Part shown: positions 34,239-42,907 of the stretch, one piece after another
How the letters are laid out: every line of letters starts with the position of its first letter
How positions within the stretch are numbered: the first letter of the stretch is position 1
Assembly: GCF_030116705.1 (NCBI RefSeq)
Contig: NZ_JAOTIK010000001.1
Location: 1,941,001 to 2,005,000, forward strand
Direction of reading: 5' to 3'
From: Streptomyces sp. ML-6
GTDB lineage: Bacteria; Actinomycetota; Actinomycetes; Streptomycetales; Streptomycetaceae
Length of the DNA: 64,000 nt
The notes under the pieces: generated by a model
What the model was told of the DNA's origin: nothing
The model's database searches: none
Seen by the model: only the letters and a program-made list of their open reading frames with translations
Position numbers and translations under genes: made by a program

Positions 34239-35339
34239 GTGCGCTTCTCGCAGGACTTCGCCCCACCGGGCCAGGGCGGCGACCGGCGGCCGGGGCGCCG
34301 GCCCGGCGGAGCCCGGGGCCCGCTGGGGGCACTGGCCGCCGGGCTCGCCCTGGCCCTCGCCCTGACCGGCTGCGGCGGCGACGGCACCGGTACGGAGGAC
34401 ACCCGTACCGGAACCGGCGCCGCCGCTCCGGAGCGGGCCGTCGACCGGGTCGAGCCGCTGGCCACCACGCCCGAACCGCGGCTGCCCGCCACCGTGAAGT
34501 CCGCCGACGGCACCCGGGTCACCATCGGCTCCGCGGACCGGATCGTCCCGCTGACCGGCGGCCTGAGCGAGATCGTCTTCACGCTCGGCCTCGGCGGGCG
34601 GGTGGTGGCCCGCGACATCACGGCCACCTTCGAACAGGCCGCGGAGCTCCCGGTGGTGACCCGCGCGCACGACGTCTCGGCGGAGAGCGTGCTGTCGCTG
34701 AAGCCGACCGTCGTTCTGGCCGAGACCACGACCGGACCGGCGGAGGCCGTCGAGCAGATCCGGGACGCCGGCATCCCGCTGGTCGTCGTCGCCCCCGCCA
34801 AGGAACTCTCCGACGTCGACCGCCGGATCGACGCCGTGGCGGCCGCCCTGGGCGTACCGGACTCCGGCACCGAGCTGAAGACCCGGACCCGGTCCCGGAT
34901 CGAGGCGGTCCAGGAGTCCGTGCCCGCCCCCGCGAAGGGCCGGGGAAAGCCCCGGGTCGCCTTCCTCTACCTGCGCGGCTCCGCCTCCGTCTACCTGCTG
35001 GGCGGCCGGGATTCCGGGGCGAGTTCGCTCCTCGAAGCGGCGGGGGCCGTCGACGCCGGAAAGGCGTCCGAGCTGAAGAAGGACTTCACCGCCATCACCA
35101 GCGAGGCACTCGCGAAGGCCGCGCCCGACGCCATCCTGGTGATGCGCAAGGGGCTCGAATCGGTGGGCGGCGTCGACGGGCTGGTGAAGATCCCGGGCAT
35201 CGCCGAGACCCCGGCCGGGATGGACCGGCGGATCGTCTCCATCGACGACGGGGTGCTGCTGAACTACGGTCCGCGCACCGACCGGGTGCTGAGCGACCTG
35301 ATCGCACAGCTCCACCCGGAGGACGGGGCCGACGGATGA
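34239..35339 (+). CDS. hmuT: Hemin ABC transporter substrate-binding lipoprotein
   Basis: 366 residues, GTG start with AGGACGG upstream. Lipobox LTGC (Cys45) after a basic leader. The fold is a class III binding protein with TGGLSEIVFTLGLGGRVVARD, ELPVVTRAHDVSAESVLSLKPT (His144) and YLRGSASVYLLGG (Tyr244/Tyr252). In C. diphtheriae HmuT, heme is held by one His and one Tyr, and these segments contain the equivalents by position. Lies in an operon with permease and ATPase genes joined by ATGA overlaps, divergent from the HtaA genes across an iron box. Confidence 0.9.
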   Translation: MRFSQDFAPPGQGGDRRPGRRPGGARGPLGALAAGLALALALTGCGGDGTGTEDTRTGTGAAAPERAVDRVEPLATTPEPRLPATVKSADGTRVTIGSADRIVPLTGGLSEIVFTLGLGGRVVARDITATFEQAAELPVVTRAHDVSAESVLSLKPTVVLAETTTGPAEAVEQIRDAGIPLVVVAPAKELSDVDRRIDAVAAALGVPDSGTELKTRTRSRIEAVQESVPAPAKGRGKPRVAFLYLRGSASVYLLGGRDSGASSLLEAAGAVDAGKASELKKDFTAITSEALAKAAPDAILVMRKGLESVGGVDGLVKIPGIAETPAGMDRRIVSIDDGVLLNYGPRTDRVLSDLIAQLHPEDGADG

Positions 35340-36571
35340 CCACCGCCTCCCCGGATCACATCCGCTCCGACGCCACCACGCCACCGGAGCACCCCCGTTC
35401 CGGGGCCATCACCTCCCCGGAACACATCCGCTCCAACGCCACCACGCCACCGGACCACCCCCACTCCGAGGCCACCACCTCCCCGGAACACATCCGTTCC
35501 GACGCCACCACGCCGCCGGAACGGCCTTCGGCGCCGGGGGCCCGGCGCCCCCGCACCCTCGTCCTGACCGCCGCCCTGCTCGCCGCGCTCGCGGTGGCCT
35601 GCCTGCTGTCCGCCGGGCTCGGCGCGTACCACATCCCGCTCGGCGACGTGCTCGCCTCCGTCCAGCACCGGATCGGCCTGGGCGGGGCCGCGCTGGACCG
35701 GGTCGGCGAGAGCGTGCTGTGGAACGTACGGCTCCCCAGGGTCGTCCTCGCCCTGCTGGTCGGGGCCTCGCTGGGCTGTGCGGGCGCCCTGATGCAGGGC
35801 GTGTTCGGCAATCCGCTCGCCGAGCCCGGGGTGATCGGGATCTCCTCCGGGGCCGCCGTCGGCGCGGTCGGCTCGATCGCGCTCGGGCTGACCTTCCTCG
35901 GCAACTGGACCATCACCGTCTGCGCGTTCGTCGCCGGGCTCGCGACCGTGCTGCTGGTGTACGCGCTGTCCCGGTCGGGCGGGCGGACGGAGGTGGTGAC
36001 GCTGATCCTCACCGGCATCGCGGTCAACGCCTTCGCGGGCGCGCTGATCGGGCTGTTCGTCTTCTTCGCCGACAACGCCCAGGTCTCCCAGATCACCTTC
36101 TGGCAGCTGGGTTCGCTGGCCCAGGCGACCTGGCCGAAGGTGCTCGCCGTGCTGCCCTGCGCGGTGCTCGGGCTGCTCGTCGCGCCGTTCCACGCCCGGA
36201 AGCTGGACCTCCTCGCGCTCGGTGAGCGGCCGGCCCGGCATCTGGGGGTCGACGTCGAGCGGCTGCGGATCGTGCTGGTGCTCGTCGTGGCGCTGCTGAC
36301 CGCCGCGGCGGTGGCGGTCGCCGGGATCATCTCGTTCGTGGGGCTGCTGGTGCCGCATCTGCTGCGGATGGCGAACGGCCCCGGGCACCGCTTCCTCCTG
36401 CCCGGCAGCGCGCTCGGCGGGGCCCTGGTGCTGGTGGTGGGCGATCTCGCGGCCCGTACCGTCGCGGCCCCCGCCGAACTGCCGCTCGGTGTGCTGACCG
36501 CCTTCTTCGGCAGCCCGTTCTTCTTCTGGCTGCTGCGCAGGACCCGTCGCAAGCAAGGTGGTTGGGCATGA
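35336..36571 (+). CDS. hmuU: Hemin ABC transporter permease (FecCD family)
   Basis: 411 residues. A hydrophilic N-terminal extension of about 70 residues is built from a 22-residue repeat; the FecCD permease core with about ten helices follows. Core motifs: RLPRVVLALLVGASLGCAGALMQGVFGNPLAEPGVIGISSGAA, LTGIAVNAF, LGERPARHLGVDV (ATPase-coupling loop) and AGIISFVGLLVPHLLRM. ATGA overlaps join it to hmuT upstream and hmuV downstream. The repeat extension is unusual for this family and not needed for the fold. Confidence 0.9.
   Translation: MTTASPDHIRSDATTPPEHPRSGAITSPEHIRSNATTPPDHPHSEATTSPEHIRSDATTPPERPSAPGARRPRTLVLTAALLAALAVACLLSAGLGAYHIPLGDVLASVQHRIGLGGAALDRVGESVLWNVRLPRVVLALLVGASLGCAGALMQGVFGNPLAEPGVIGISSGAAVGAVGSIALGLTFLGNWTITVCAFVAGLATVLLVYALSRSGGRTEVVTLILTGIAVNAFAGALIGLFVFFADNAQVSQITFWQLGSLAQATWPKVLAVLPCAVLGLLVAPFHARKLDLLALGERPARHLGVDVERLRIVLVLVVALLTAAAVAVAGIISFVGLLVPHLLRMANGPGHRFLLPGSALGGALVLVVGDLAARTVAAPAELPLGVLTAFFGSPFFFWLLRRTRRKQGGWA
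35348..35524 (+). repeat. 66-base tandem repeat at the start of hmuU
   Basis: Units begin at 35348, 35414 and 35480; the first two are complete and the third is about two-thirds long. Each encodes SPxHIRSxATTPPxHPxSxAxT. The copies differ by a few substitutions only, indicating recent or actively maintained duplication. The unit length keeps the frame. Confidence 0.88.
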
Positions 36572-37491
36572 GGACCCCGAGGAATCCGTTCCGGGTACGC
36601 GCACGGCGCCTGCCGCCCGCTCCCGTCCCCCACGGCTCCCCCGTCGTCGAGGCGCGCGGGCTGCGGGTGCGGCTGGGGCAGCGGCCGGTGCTCGACTCCA
36701 TCGACCTGACCGCGCACGCGGGCGAGGTGCTGGCGCTCGTCGGGCCCAACGGGGCCGGGAAGTCGACCCTGTTGGCCGCGCTGGCCGCCGACCTGCCCGC
36801 CGGGAGCGGCGAGGTCCGGATCGACGGGCGCCCGGTCGCCGACTGGTCGGCCGCCGATCTGGCGCTGCGCCGGGCCGTGCTGCCGCAGTCCGCCGCGCTG
36901 TCCTTCCCGTTCCCGGTCGAGGACGTCGTCCGGATGGGACGGGCGCCGTGGGCGGGCACCGCGGGGGCGGACGAGGACGACGCGGCCGTCGCCGGGGCGA
37001 TGGCCGCGACCGAGGTCACCGACTTCGCCCCGCGCCCCTTCTCCGCGCTGTCCGGCGGCGAGCGGGCCCGGGTCGCCCTGGCCCGGGTGCTGGCGCAGCG
37101 CGCCCCGCTGCTGCTGCTCGACGAGCCGACCGCCGCACTCGACCTGCGCCACCAGGAACTGGTGCTGCGGGTCTGCCGGGAGCGAGCCGCGGCGGGGGAC
37201 GCGGTCGTGGTGGTGCTGCACGACCTGGGGCTGGCCGCGGCGTACGCGGACCGGGTGGCCGTGCTGAACGGCGGACGGATCGCGGTGGCGGGCCCGCCCG
37301 GCGAGGTGTTCACGGACGGGCTGCTGGGCGAGGTCTACCGGCAGCCGGTCGAGGTGTTCCCGCACCCGCGGACCGGGGTGCCCCTCGTCGTACCGACCCG
37401 CCCCCACCCGGACCGCCCGGACCGCCTCGACCACCGCCCGGACCGCCTCGGGCCCGCCCGGACCGACCGGACGGAACCCAAGGGGGCTTGA
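36568..37491 (+). CDS. hmuV: Hemin ABC transporter ATP-binding protein
   Basis: 307 residues. Walker A GPNGAGKST, Q-loop LPQSAALSFPFPVEDVVRMGR, signature LSGGERARVALARVLAQ, Walker B LLLLDEPTAALD, H-loop VLHDLGLAA: an iron-chelate/hemin type ATPase. AAGGTGG lies six bases before the ATG, which overlaps the permease stop (ATGA). The C-terminal 45 residues are an Arg/Asp/Pro-rich tail (HPDRPDRLDHRPDRL) not seen in typical HmuV. Last gene of the hmuTUV operon. Confidence 0.91.
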   Translation: MRTPRNPFRVRARRLPPAPVPHGSPVVEARGLRVRLGQRPVLDSIDLTAHAGEVLALVGPNGAGKSTLLAALAADLPAGSGEVRIDGRPVADWSAADLALRRAVLPQSAALSFPFPVEDVVRMGRAPWAGTAGADEDDAAVAGAMAATEVTDFAPRPFSALSGGERARVALARVLAQRAPLLLLDEPTAALDLRHQELVLRVCRERAAAGDAVVVVLHDLGLAAAYADRVAVLNGGRIAVAGPPGEVFTDGLLGEVYRQPVEVFPHPRTGVPLVVPTRPHPDRPDRLDHRPDRLGPARTDRTEPKGA

Positions 37492-37615
37492 CCACTGCTT
37501 GACCATCCCATGAGCCCTTCGTGGGGTGCCCGTGAACTCCTCATGGGGCACTCGTGATCGCCCCGTTCCCGGGCTCCGGGGATGAGAGCTGAATCACTGC
37601 ACGGGTGGGTACCGG

Positions 37616-37654
37616 TCAGGTAAGCCTCGGTTAAGTTAGGTCCGCCTCACTGGC
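37616..37654 (+). promoter_or_regulatory. Two tandem degenerate iron boxes before efeO
   Basis: TCAGGTAAGCCTCGGTTAA (from 37616) and TTAGGTCCGCCTCACTGGC (from 37636) match the DmdR-type consensus at about 13 and 12 of 19 positions, 20 bases apart. Two adjacent sites are consistent with the double-dimer binding known for DtxR-family repressors. The start of efeO is about 50 bases downstream. Confidence 0.6.
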
Positions 37655-37702
37655 CTTTGTCCGACCTTCCACCCTTCTCCTCCCAGCCTCCGTGGAGCCC
37701 TC

Positions 37703-38839
37703 ATGCGAGCCGTTCGTCTCTCCGTCGCCACCGCCGCCGCGACCGCGGCCGCCCTGACCGCCGTCACGGGCTGCGCGGAGAAGAGCGACGGCAAGGGCGA
37801 CGGCGCCGTGCGGGTCGTCGCGAAGGACGACGCCTGCGAGGTGTCGAAGAAGGAGCTGCCGGCCGGTCACGTCGAACTGGCCGTGGAGAACAAGGGTTCC
37901 AAGGTCACCGAGGTCTACATCCTCTTCCCCGACGACCGCATCGTCGCCGAGCGCGAGAACATCGGCCCCGGCACCAAGGCGAACATCACCGCCGAGGTAA
38001 AGGCCGGTTCGTACGAGATCGCCTGCAAGCCCGGCATGAAGGGCCACGGCATCCGGCAGAAGCTGAAGGTCACCGGCGGCACCGCGGTCAAGCGCAGCCC
38101 CGAGATGGACAAGGCGGTCGCGGAGTACCGCACCTACGTCCAGGCCCAGGCCGACGAGACGCTGCCGAAGGCCAAGAAGTTCACGGACGCCGTCGCCGCC
38201 GGTGACATCGAAACCGCCAAGAAGCTCTACGCCGACTCCCGGCTCGGCTGGGAGCGCACCGAGCCGGTCGCCGAGTCCTTCGGCGACATCGACCCGAAGG
38301 TCGACATCCGCGAGGACGGCCTGGAGGACGGCCAGAAGTGGACCGGCTGGCACCGCCTGGAGAAGGCGCTGTGGCAGGACAAGAAGTTGGGCGCCGAGGA
38401 GAAGGCCCTCGCCCCGCTCCTGTACAAGGACCTGCTCGACTGGCAGAAGCGGGTCGGCACCGCGGAGATCACCCCGACCTCGATGGCCAACGGTGCCAAG
38501 GAACTCCTCGACGAGGTCGCCACCGGCAAGGTCACCGGTGAGGAGGAGCGCTACAGCCACACCGACCTGGTCGACTTCAAGGGCAACGTCGAGGGCGCCC
38601 AGAAGTCCTACGAGCTGCTGAAGCCGATCGCCACGAAGAACGACGCGGCCCTGACCGCCGACCTGGACAAGCGGTTCGCGGAGCTGAACACGCTGCTGGA
38701 CAAGTACCGCGCGGACAAGGACTCCTACGACTTCACCTCGTACGACAAGGTCGGCAAGGCGGACCGCAAGGAGCTGTCGGACGCGGTCAACGCCCTGGCC
38801 GAGCCGCTGTCCCGGCTCGCCGCCGCGGTCACGAAGTAA
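37703..38839 (+). CDS. efeO: Iron uptake system lipoprotein EfeO (cupredoxin + M75 domain)
   Basis: 378 residues. Lipobox VTGC (Cys24). An N-terminal cupredoxin-like domain (about 37-130, ending CKPGMKG) precedes the imelysin/M75 domain with the metal motif GWHRLEKALW (HxxE) and DPKVDIREDG. EfeO is thought to deliver iron to the EfeU permease. Iron boxes lie directly upstream. The efeO-efeB-efeU order matches other actinobacteria; 20 bases separate it from efeB, so they form one operon. Confidence 0.92.
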   Translation: MRAVRLSVATAAATAAALTAVTGCAEKSDGKGDGAVRVVAKDDACEVSKKELPAGHVELAVENKGSKVTEVYILFPDDRIVAERENIGPGTKANITAEVKAGSYEIACKPGMKGHGIRQKLKVTGGTAVKRSPEMDKAVAEYRTYVQAQADETLPKAKKFTDAVAAGDIETAKKLYADSRLGWERTEPVAESFGDIDPKVDIREDGLEDGQKWTGWHRLEKALWQDKKLGAEEKALAPLLYKDLLDWQKRVGTAEITPTSMANGAKELLDEVATGKVTGEEERYSHTDLVDFKGNVEGAQKSYELLKPIATKNDAALTADLDKRFAELNTLLDKYRADKDSYDFTSYDKVGKADRKELSDAVNALAEPLSRLAAAVTK

Positions 38840-38859
38840 CGAGCGGGAGGGCTCTGGTC

Positions 38860-40134
38860 ATGTCCGGACAGACACCGGCCGGCGAAACCCCGAAGCGGAC
38901 CTCCGGCCCCGCCCCGTCCCGGCGGGCGCTGCTGGGCTGGGGCGGTGCCGGGCTCGCGCTCGGCGCGGTCGCGGCCGGCGGCACGGTCGCCGCGGTGCGG
39001 TCCGGCGACCCGGCGGTACCGGCCGCGGACAGCGGCGCGGCGGTGCCGTTCCACGGCGCGCACCAGGCCGGCATCGCCACCGCCGTGCAGGACCGGCTGC
39101 ACTTCGCCGCGTTCGACGTGACGACGAAGGACCGGGCCGAACTGGTCGCGCTGCTCAAGGAGTGGACGCGGGCGGCCGAGCGGATGACGGCCGGTCACGC
39201 GGTCGGCGACGGGGCGTACGGCGGCCCGGCCGAGGCGCCGCCGGACGACACGGGCGAGGCGCTGGGGCTCAAGCCGTCCCGGCTCACGCTCACCGTCGGC
39301 TTCGGCCCCTCGCTCTTCGCCAAGGGCCGGTTCGGTCTGGAGGAGCGGCGTCCCGCCGCGCTCGTGGACCTGCCGAAGTTCCCCGGCGACAACCTCGACG
39401 CGGCCCGCAGCGGCGGCGACATCTGCGTCCAGGCGTGCGCGGACGACCCGCAGGTCGCGGTGCACGCCATCCGCAACCTGGCCAGGATCGGCATGGGCCG
39501 CGTCGCGATCCGCTGGTCCCAGCTGGGTTTCGGCAAGACGTCGTCCACGACGCCGGACGCCCAGACCCCGCGCAACATGTTCGGCTTCAAGGACGGCACC
39601 CGGAACATCTCCGGCACCGACACCGCCGCCCTGGACAAGCACGTGTGGGTCGGTGCGAAGGACCGGGCGGACTGGATGACCGGGGGTTCGTACCTGGTGG
39701 CCCGCCGCATCCGGATGCACATCGAGACCTGGGACCGCGCCCCGCTCCAGGAGCAGGAGGACATCTTCGGCCGCGACAAGGGCGAGGGCGCCCCGGTCGG
39801 CAAGCCCTCCGAGCACGACGAGCCGTTCCTGAAGGCGATGCTGCCGACCGCGCACGTGCGGCTGTCCCACCCGGACAGCAACGACGGCGCGACGATCCTG
39901 CGCCGCGGCTACTCCTTCACCGACGGCACCGACGGCCTGGGCCGACTCGACGCCGGGCTGTTCTTCATCGCCTACCAGCGCGACACCCGCAAGGCGTTCA
40001 TCCCGCTCCAGCGGCGCCTCGCGGCGCACGACGCGCTCAACGAGTACATCCAGCACGTGGGTTCGGCGCACTTCGCCGTCCCGCCGGGCGTCCGCGACAA
40101 GGACGACTGGTGGGGCCGGGCGCTGTTCTCGTAA
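38860..40134 (+). CDS. efeB: Deferrochelatase/DyP-type peroxidase EfeB
   Basis: 424 residues with a Tat signal (SRRALLGWGGAGLALG, 20-35). DyP fold marks: GFKDGTRN (242-249, catalytic Asp245), heme-ligand region AHVRLSHP (His332) and ILRRGYSF (Arg348/349). Known EfeB oxidises substrates and has been proposed to free iron from heme without breaking the ring. With hmuO and hmuTUV nearby it gives a second route to heme iron outside the membrane. GGGAGG precedes the ATG. Confidence 0.93.
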   Translation: MSGQTPAGETPKRTSGPAPSRRALLGWGGAGLALGAVAAGGTVAAVRSGDPAVPAADSGAAVPFHGAHQAGIATAVQDRLHFAAFDVTTKDRAELVALLKEWTRAAERMTAGHAVGDGAYGGPAEAPPDDTGEALGLKPSRLTLTVGFGPSLFAKGRFGLEERRPAALVDLPKFPGDNLDAARSGGDICVQACADDPQVAVHAIRNLARIGMGRVAIRWSQLGFGKTSSTTPDAQTPRNMFGFKDGTRNISGTDTAALDKHVWVGAKDRADWMTGGSYLVARRIRMHIETWDRAPLQEQEDIFGRDKGEGAPVGKPSEHDEPFLKAMLPTAHVRLSHPDSNDGATILRRGYSFTDGTDGLGRLDAGLFFIAYQRDTRKAFIPLQRRLAAHDALNEYIQHVGSAHFAVPPGVRDKDDWWGRALFS

Positions 40135-40163
40135 CGGGTCGAAACGGAAAGGAGAACCGGGAC

Positions 40164-41147
40164 GTGTTCAGCAACTTCCTGATCGGCCTGCGCGAGGGAC
40201 TGGAAGCCGGCCTCGTCGTCTGCATCCTCATCGCCTACCTGGTGAAGACCGGCAACCGGAACAAGCTGGTGCCGATCTGGACCGGGGTCGGGATCGCCGT
40301 CGTCATCAGCCTGGCGTTCGGCGCCGGGCTCGAATTCGGTTCGCAGGAGATGACGTTCAAGGCCCAGGAGGCGCTCGGCGGTTCGCTGTCGATCATCTCC
40401 GTCGGCCTGGTCACCTGGATGGTCTTCTGGATGCGGCGCACCGCACGGCACCTGAAGTCGGAACTGCACGGCAAGCTCGACGCGGCGCTCGCCATGGGCA
40501 CCGGCGCGCTGGTCGCCACGGCGCTGCTCGCGGTGGGCCGGGAGGGCCTGGAGACCTCGCTGTTCGTGTGGCGCGCGGTGCACGCGGCGGGCGACGGCTG
40601 GCATCCGATGATCGGCGCGTTCCTCGGGATCGCGACCGCCGTCGTGCTGGCCTGGCTGTTCTACCGGGGCGCGCTGCGGATCAACCTGTCGAAGTTCTTC
40701 ACCTGGACCGGCGGCATGCTGGTGGTCGTGGCCGCGGGCGTGCTCGCGTACGGCGTCCACGACCTGCAGGAGGCCGAGTTCGTCGGCGGTCTCCACGACC
40801 GGGCGTTCGACATCAGTTCCACGATCCCGCCGGACAGTTGGTACGGCACGCTGCTGAAGGGCACGTTCAACTTCCAGCCCGACCCGACCGTCCTCCAGGT
40901 CACGGTGTGGGCGCTGTATCTGATACCCACGCTCGCGCTGTTCCTCGCCCCGGTAGGGTTCGGACGGTCAGGGGCCCCCTCCGGAGGGGCGACGGATCAG
41001 AAGGCGCGGAAAGCTACGGATGAGAAGCCTGAGGCCGATTCGGCTGGCGACGGGGCTCGCGACGGCGACGGTGCTGTCCTTGACGGCGAGCGGGTGCGTG
41101 ACGGTGCACGGCGAGCTGGAAGTGGTGCCGACGGCAACCAAATCTGA
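40164..41147 (+). CDS. efeU: EfeU/FTR1-family iron permease
   Basis: 327 residues, GTG start with AAGGAG about ten bases before. Seven hydrophobic helices; the two REGLE iron-transport motifs are LREGLEAGL in helix 1 and GREGLETSL in helix 4. The last 60 residues form a hydrophilic tail (GGATDQKARKATDEKPEADS...) that runs 128 bases into the next gene in another frame. Either the tail is real and the genes truly overlap, or a homologue-length protein would end near 41020. Completes the EfeOBU operon. Confidence 0.91.
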   Translation: MFSNFLIGLREGLEAGLVVCILIAYLVKTGNRNKLVPIWTGVGIAVVISLAFGAGLEFGSQEMTFKAQEALGGSLSIISVGLVTWMVFWMRRTARHLKSELHGKLDAALAMGTGALVATALLAVGREGLETSLFVWRAVHAAGDGWHPMIGAFLGIATAVVLAWLFYRGALRINLSKFFTWTGGMLVVVAAGVLAYGVHDLQEAEFVGGLHDRAFDISSTIPPDSWYGTLLKGTFNFQPDPTVLQVTVWALYLIPTLALFLAPVGFGRSGAPSGGATDQKARKATDEKPEADSAGDGARDGDGAVLDGERVRDGARRAGSGADGNQI

Positions 41148-42018
41148 GGCCGCGCAGGCACTGAAGGACTTCACCGCCGCGTACAACGCGGCGGACAAGG
41201 CGTACGACCCGGCCCTGGACGCGGACCGGGTCACCGGCCCGCTCGGCGCGATCAACCAGGCCGGGCTGAAGGCACGGCAGAAGAACAGCCCGGACGGCAA
41301 CCCGAAGCACACGCCGCTGGAGCTGACCGACGCCACCTACGTCATCCCGAAGAAGGCCGGCTGGCCCCGGTGGTTCCTCGCGGACACCGACTCCAACCGC
41401 GACCAGGACAGCGGGAAACTGGACACCCGCTGGCTGATCGTCTTCACCAAGGCCGGGCCCGGCGCCGGGTGGAAGGCCGCCTATCTGGCGGTCGTCGCCC
41501 CCTCCCGGGTGCCCGAGTTCGCGAAGGACGACGAGGGCCGGGCCGTACCGGTGGCCGCGGACGCCGCCGGACTGGCCGTGGCGCCGGAGGACCTGGGCAA
41601 GCAGTACACGGACTACCTGCAACAGGGCACCCCGGACGTCTTCGCCCCCGGCACCACCACCTCGGGCTGGCGGGAGACCCGCCGGAACACCCGGCGGGCG
41701 GGCTTCTCGTACCAGTACATCGACCAGCCGCTGAACCGCGACGCGTTCGGCCCGCTGGGGCTGCGGACGAAGGACGGCGGGGCGCTGGTCTTCTTCAGCA
41801 GCAAGCACTTCGAGCGGCAGACCGCGGCGAAGGGGCTGCGCCCGCCGGTCAACGACGACGTGTCGGCGCTGCTGACCGGTGAGGTGAAGTCCACCCTCAC
41901 CAAGGAGCGGATCTCCAGTCAGCTGGTGTACGTCCCGAAGAAGGGCGCGACGGAGAACGACGGCAAGGTGGTCGTGCTGAACCGGCTGCCCGGCCTGACG
42001 GCGGCGAAGGGCTCGTGA
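41020..42018 (+). CDS. Secreted lipoprotein of unknown function
   Basis: 332 residues with lipobox LTASGC (Cys26), then a Lys/Asp/Pro-containing soluble domain with no recognised family (LELTDATYVIPKKAGWPRWFLADTD, GLRTKDGGALVFFSSKHFERQTA). It starts 128 bases before the end of efeU in a different frame; GGAAAG is a weak ribosome-binding sequence and a TAGGGT -10-like hexamer lies near 40953. It may be the fourth gene of the efe operon or start from its own promoter inside efeU. Signal peptide and codon usage support a real gene; its role is unknown. Confidence 0.75.
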   Translation: MRSLRPIRLATGLATATVLSLTASGCVTVHGELEVVPTATKSEAAQALKDFTAAYNAADKAYDPALDADRVTGPLGAINQAGLKARQKNSPDGNPKHTPLELTDATYVIPKKAGWPRWFLADTDSNRDQDSGKLDTRWLIVFTKAGPGAGWKAAYLAVVAPSRVPEFAKDDEGRAVPVAADAAGLAVAPEDLGKQYTDYLQQGTPDVFAPGTTTSGWRETRRNTRRAGFSYQYIDQPLNRDAFGPLGLRTKDGGALVFFSSKHFERQTAAKGLRPPVNDDVSALLTGEVKSTLTKERISSQLVYVPKKGATENDGKVVVLNRLPGLTAAKGS

Positions 42019-42135
42019 GGGTGCCGGGGCGGCCGTGACCCGGCGACCGTGACCCGGCAACCGTGGTCCGGTACGGGAGGGCCCACCCCGCCCCGCTCCG
42101 GACCGTCCCGGGCCGCCCGCCCGGCGGCCCAGCAA

Positions 42136-42175
42136 CTCAACGGCTCAACGGCTCAACGGCTCAACGGCTCAACGG
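42136..42175. repeat. Five-copy 8-base tandem repeat
   Basis: CTCAACGG repeated five times without change. It covers the stop codon and last few codons of the primase/polymerase-like gene on the minus strand. Confidence 0.9.
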
Positions 42176-42907
42176 CCAGGCCACCGCGTCGTGGTCGAGT
42201 TCGCTCTGGTCCGCGGCGTCGGCGTACTGCGCGCACGCGTCGGTGAGCGTCTCCAGCAGCGTCAGCGGGTCGGGCAGCGAATGTTCCGGCCCCCGCACCC
42301 ATCGCACGTCCAGTTCGCCCGGCAGCCTGGCCGGCGGCAGGAGCACGTAGCTGCCCCGGCAGTGCCACCGCATGCCGGGGTGCTCGTCCATGGTCTCGGG
42401 GTGGCAGTCCAGCTCGCAGGGCCACCACTCGTCCTCGTCCTCGGGCGTGCCCCGGGTGGCGGTGAAGAAGAGCATCCGGTCGTCGCCGGACCGGGCGACG
42501 GGGCCGACGTCGATGTCCGCGGCGAGGAGTCGCTCCAGCGCCTGCTCGCCCGCGGCCAGCGGCACGTCGAGGACGTCGTGGATCATGCCGGTCGCGGTGA
42601 TGAAGTTGGCCTGCGGCTGGCTGCGGGCCCAGCGCTCGATCTGTGCCCGGTCGGTGGTGGACTGGGTCTGCCAGGCGAAGGAGACGGGATGGCGGGCGGG
42701 CGTGGGACAGCCGATGCGTTCGCACGAACATCGGTACCCGACCGGGTGGGCGGCCGGTGCGATCGGCATTCCGGCTTCGGCGACAGCCAGGAGCAGCGCC
42801 TCCCGGGCGGTGTCGTCGACCTCGCTCTGGTGCGGTTTGGGTCGGCGGCGAAGCCATTGGGAAAACTTGCTCTCTGAGCCGCGATTACGGCCGAAATCGG
42901 CGCCCAT
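42161..42907 (-). CDS. Bifunctional DNA primase/polymerase-like protein
   Basis: 248 residues. A Cys-rich start CSCERIGCPTPARHPVSFAWQTQST, followed by WARSQPQANFITATGMIHDVLDVP, RSGDDRMLFFTAT and HCRGSYVLLPPARLPG, is the layout of stand-alone actinobacterial prim-pol domain proteins. The catalytic Asp pair normally found as DxD appears here as DVLDVP; whether it is active is uncertain. Such single-domain proteins are common on Streptomyces chromosomes and may be remnants of plasmid primases or have repair roles. AAGGGGA stands close to the ATG. The 3' end lies in a tandem repeat. Confidence 0.75.
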   Translation of the reverse strand: MGADFGRNRGSESKFSQWLRRRPKPHQSEVDDTAREALLLAVAEAGMPIAPAAHPVGYRCSCERIGCPTPARHPVSFAWQTQSTTDRAQIERWARSQPQANFITATGMIHDVLDVPLAAGEQALERLLAADIDVGPVARSGDDRMLFFTATRGTPEDEDEWWPCELDCHPETMDEHPGMRWHCRGSYVLLPPARLPGELDVRWVRGPEHSLPDPLTLLETLTDACAQYADAADQSELDHDAVAWPLSR

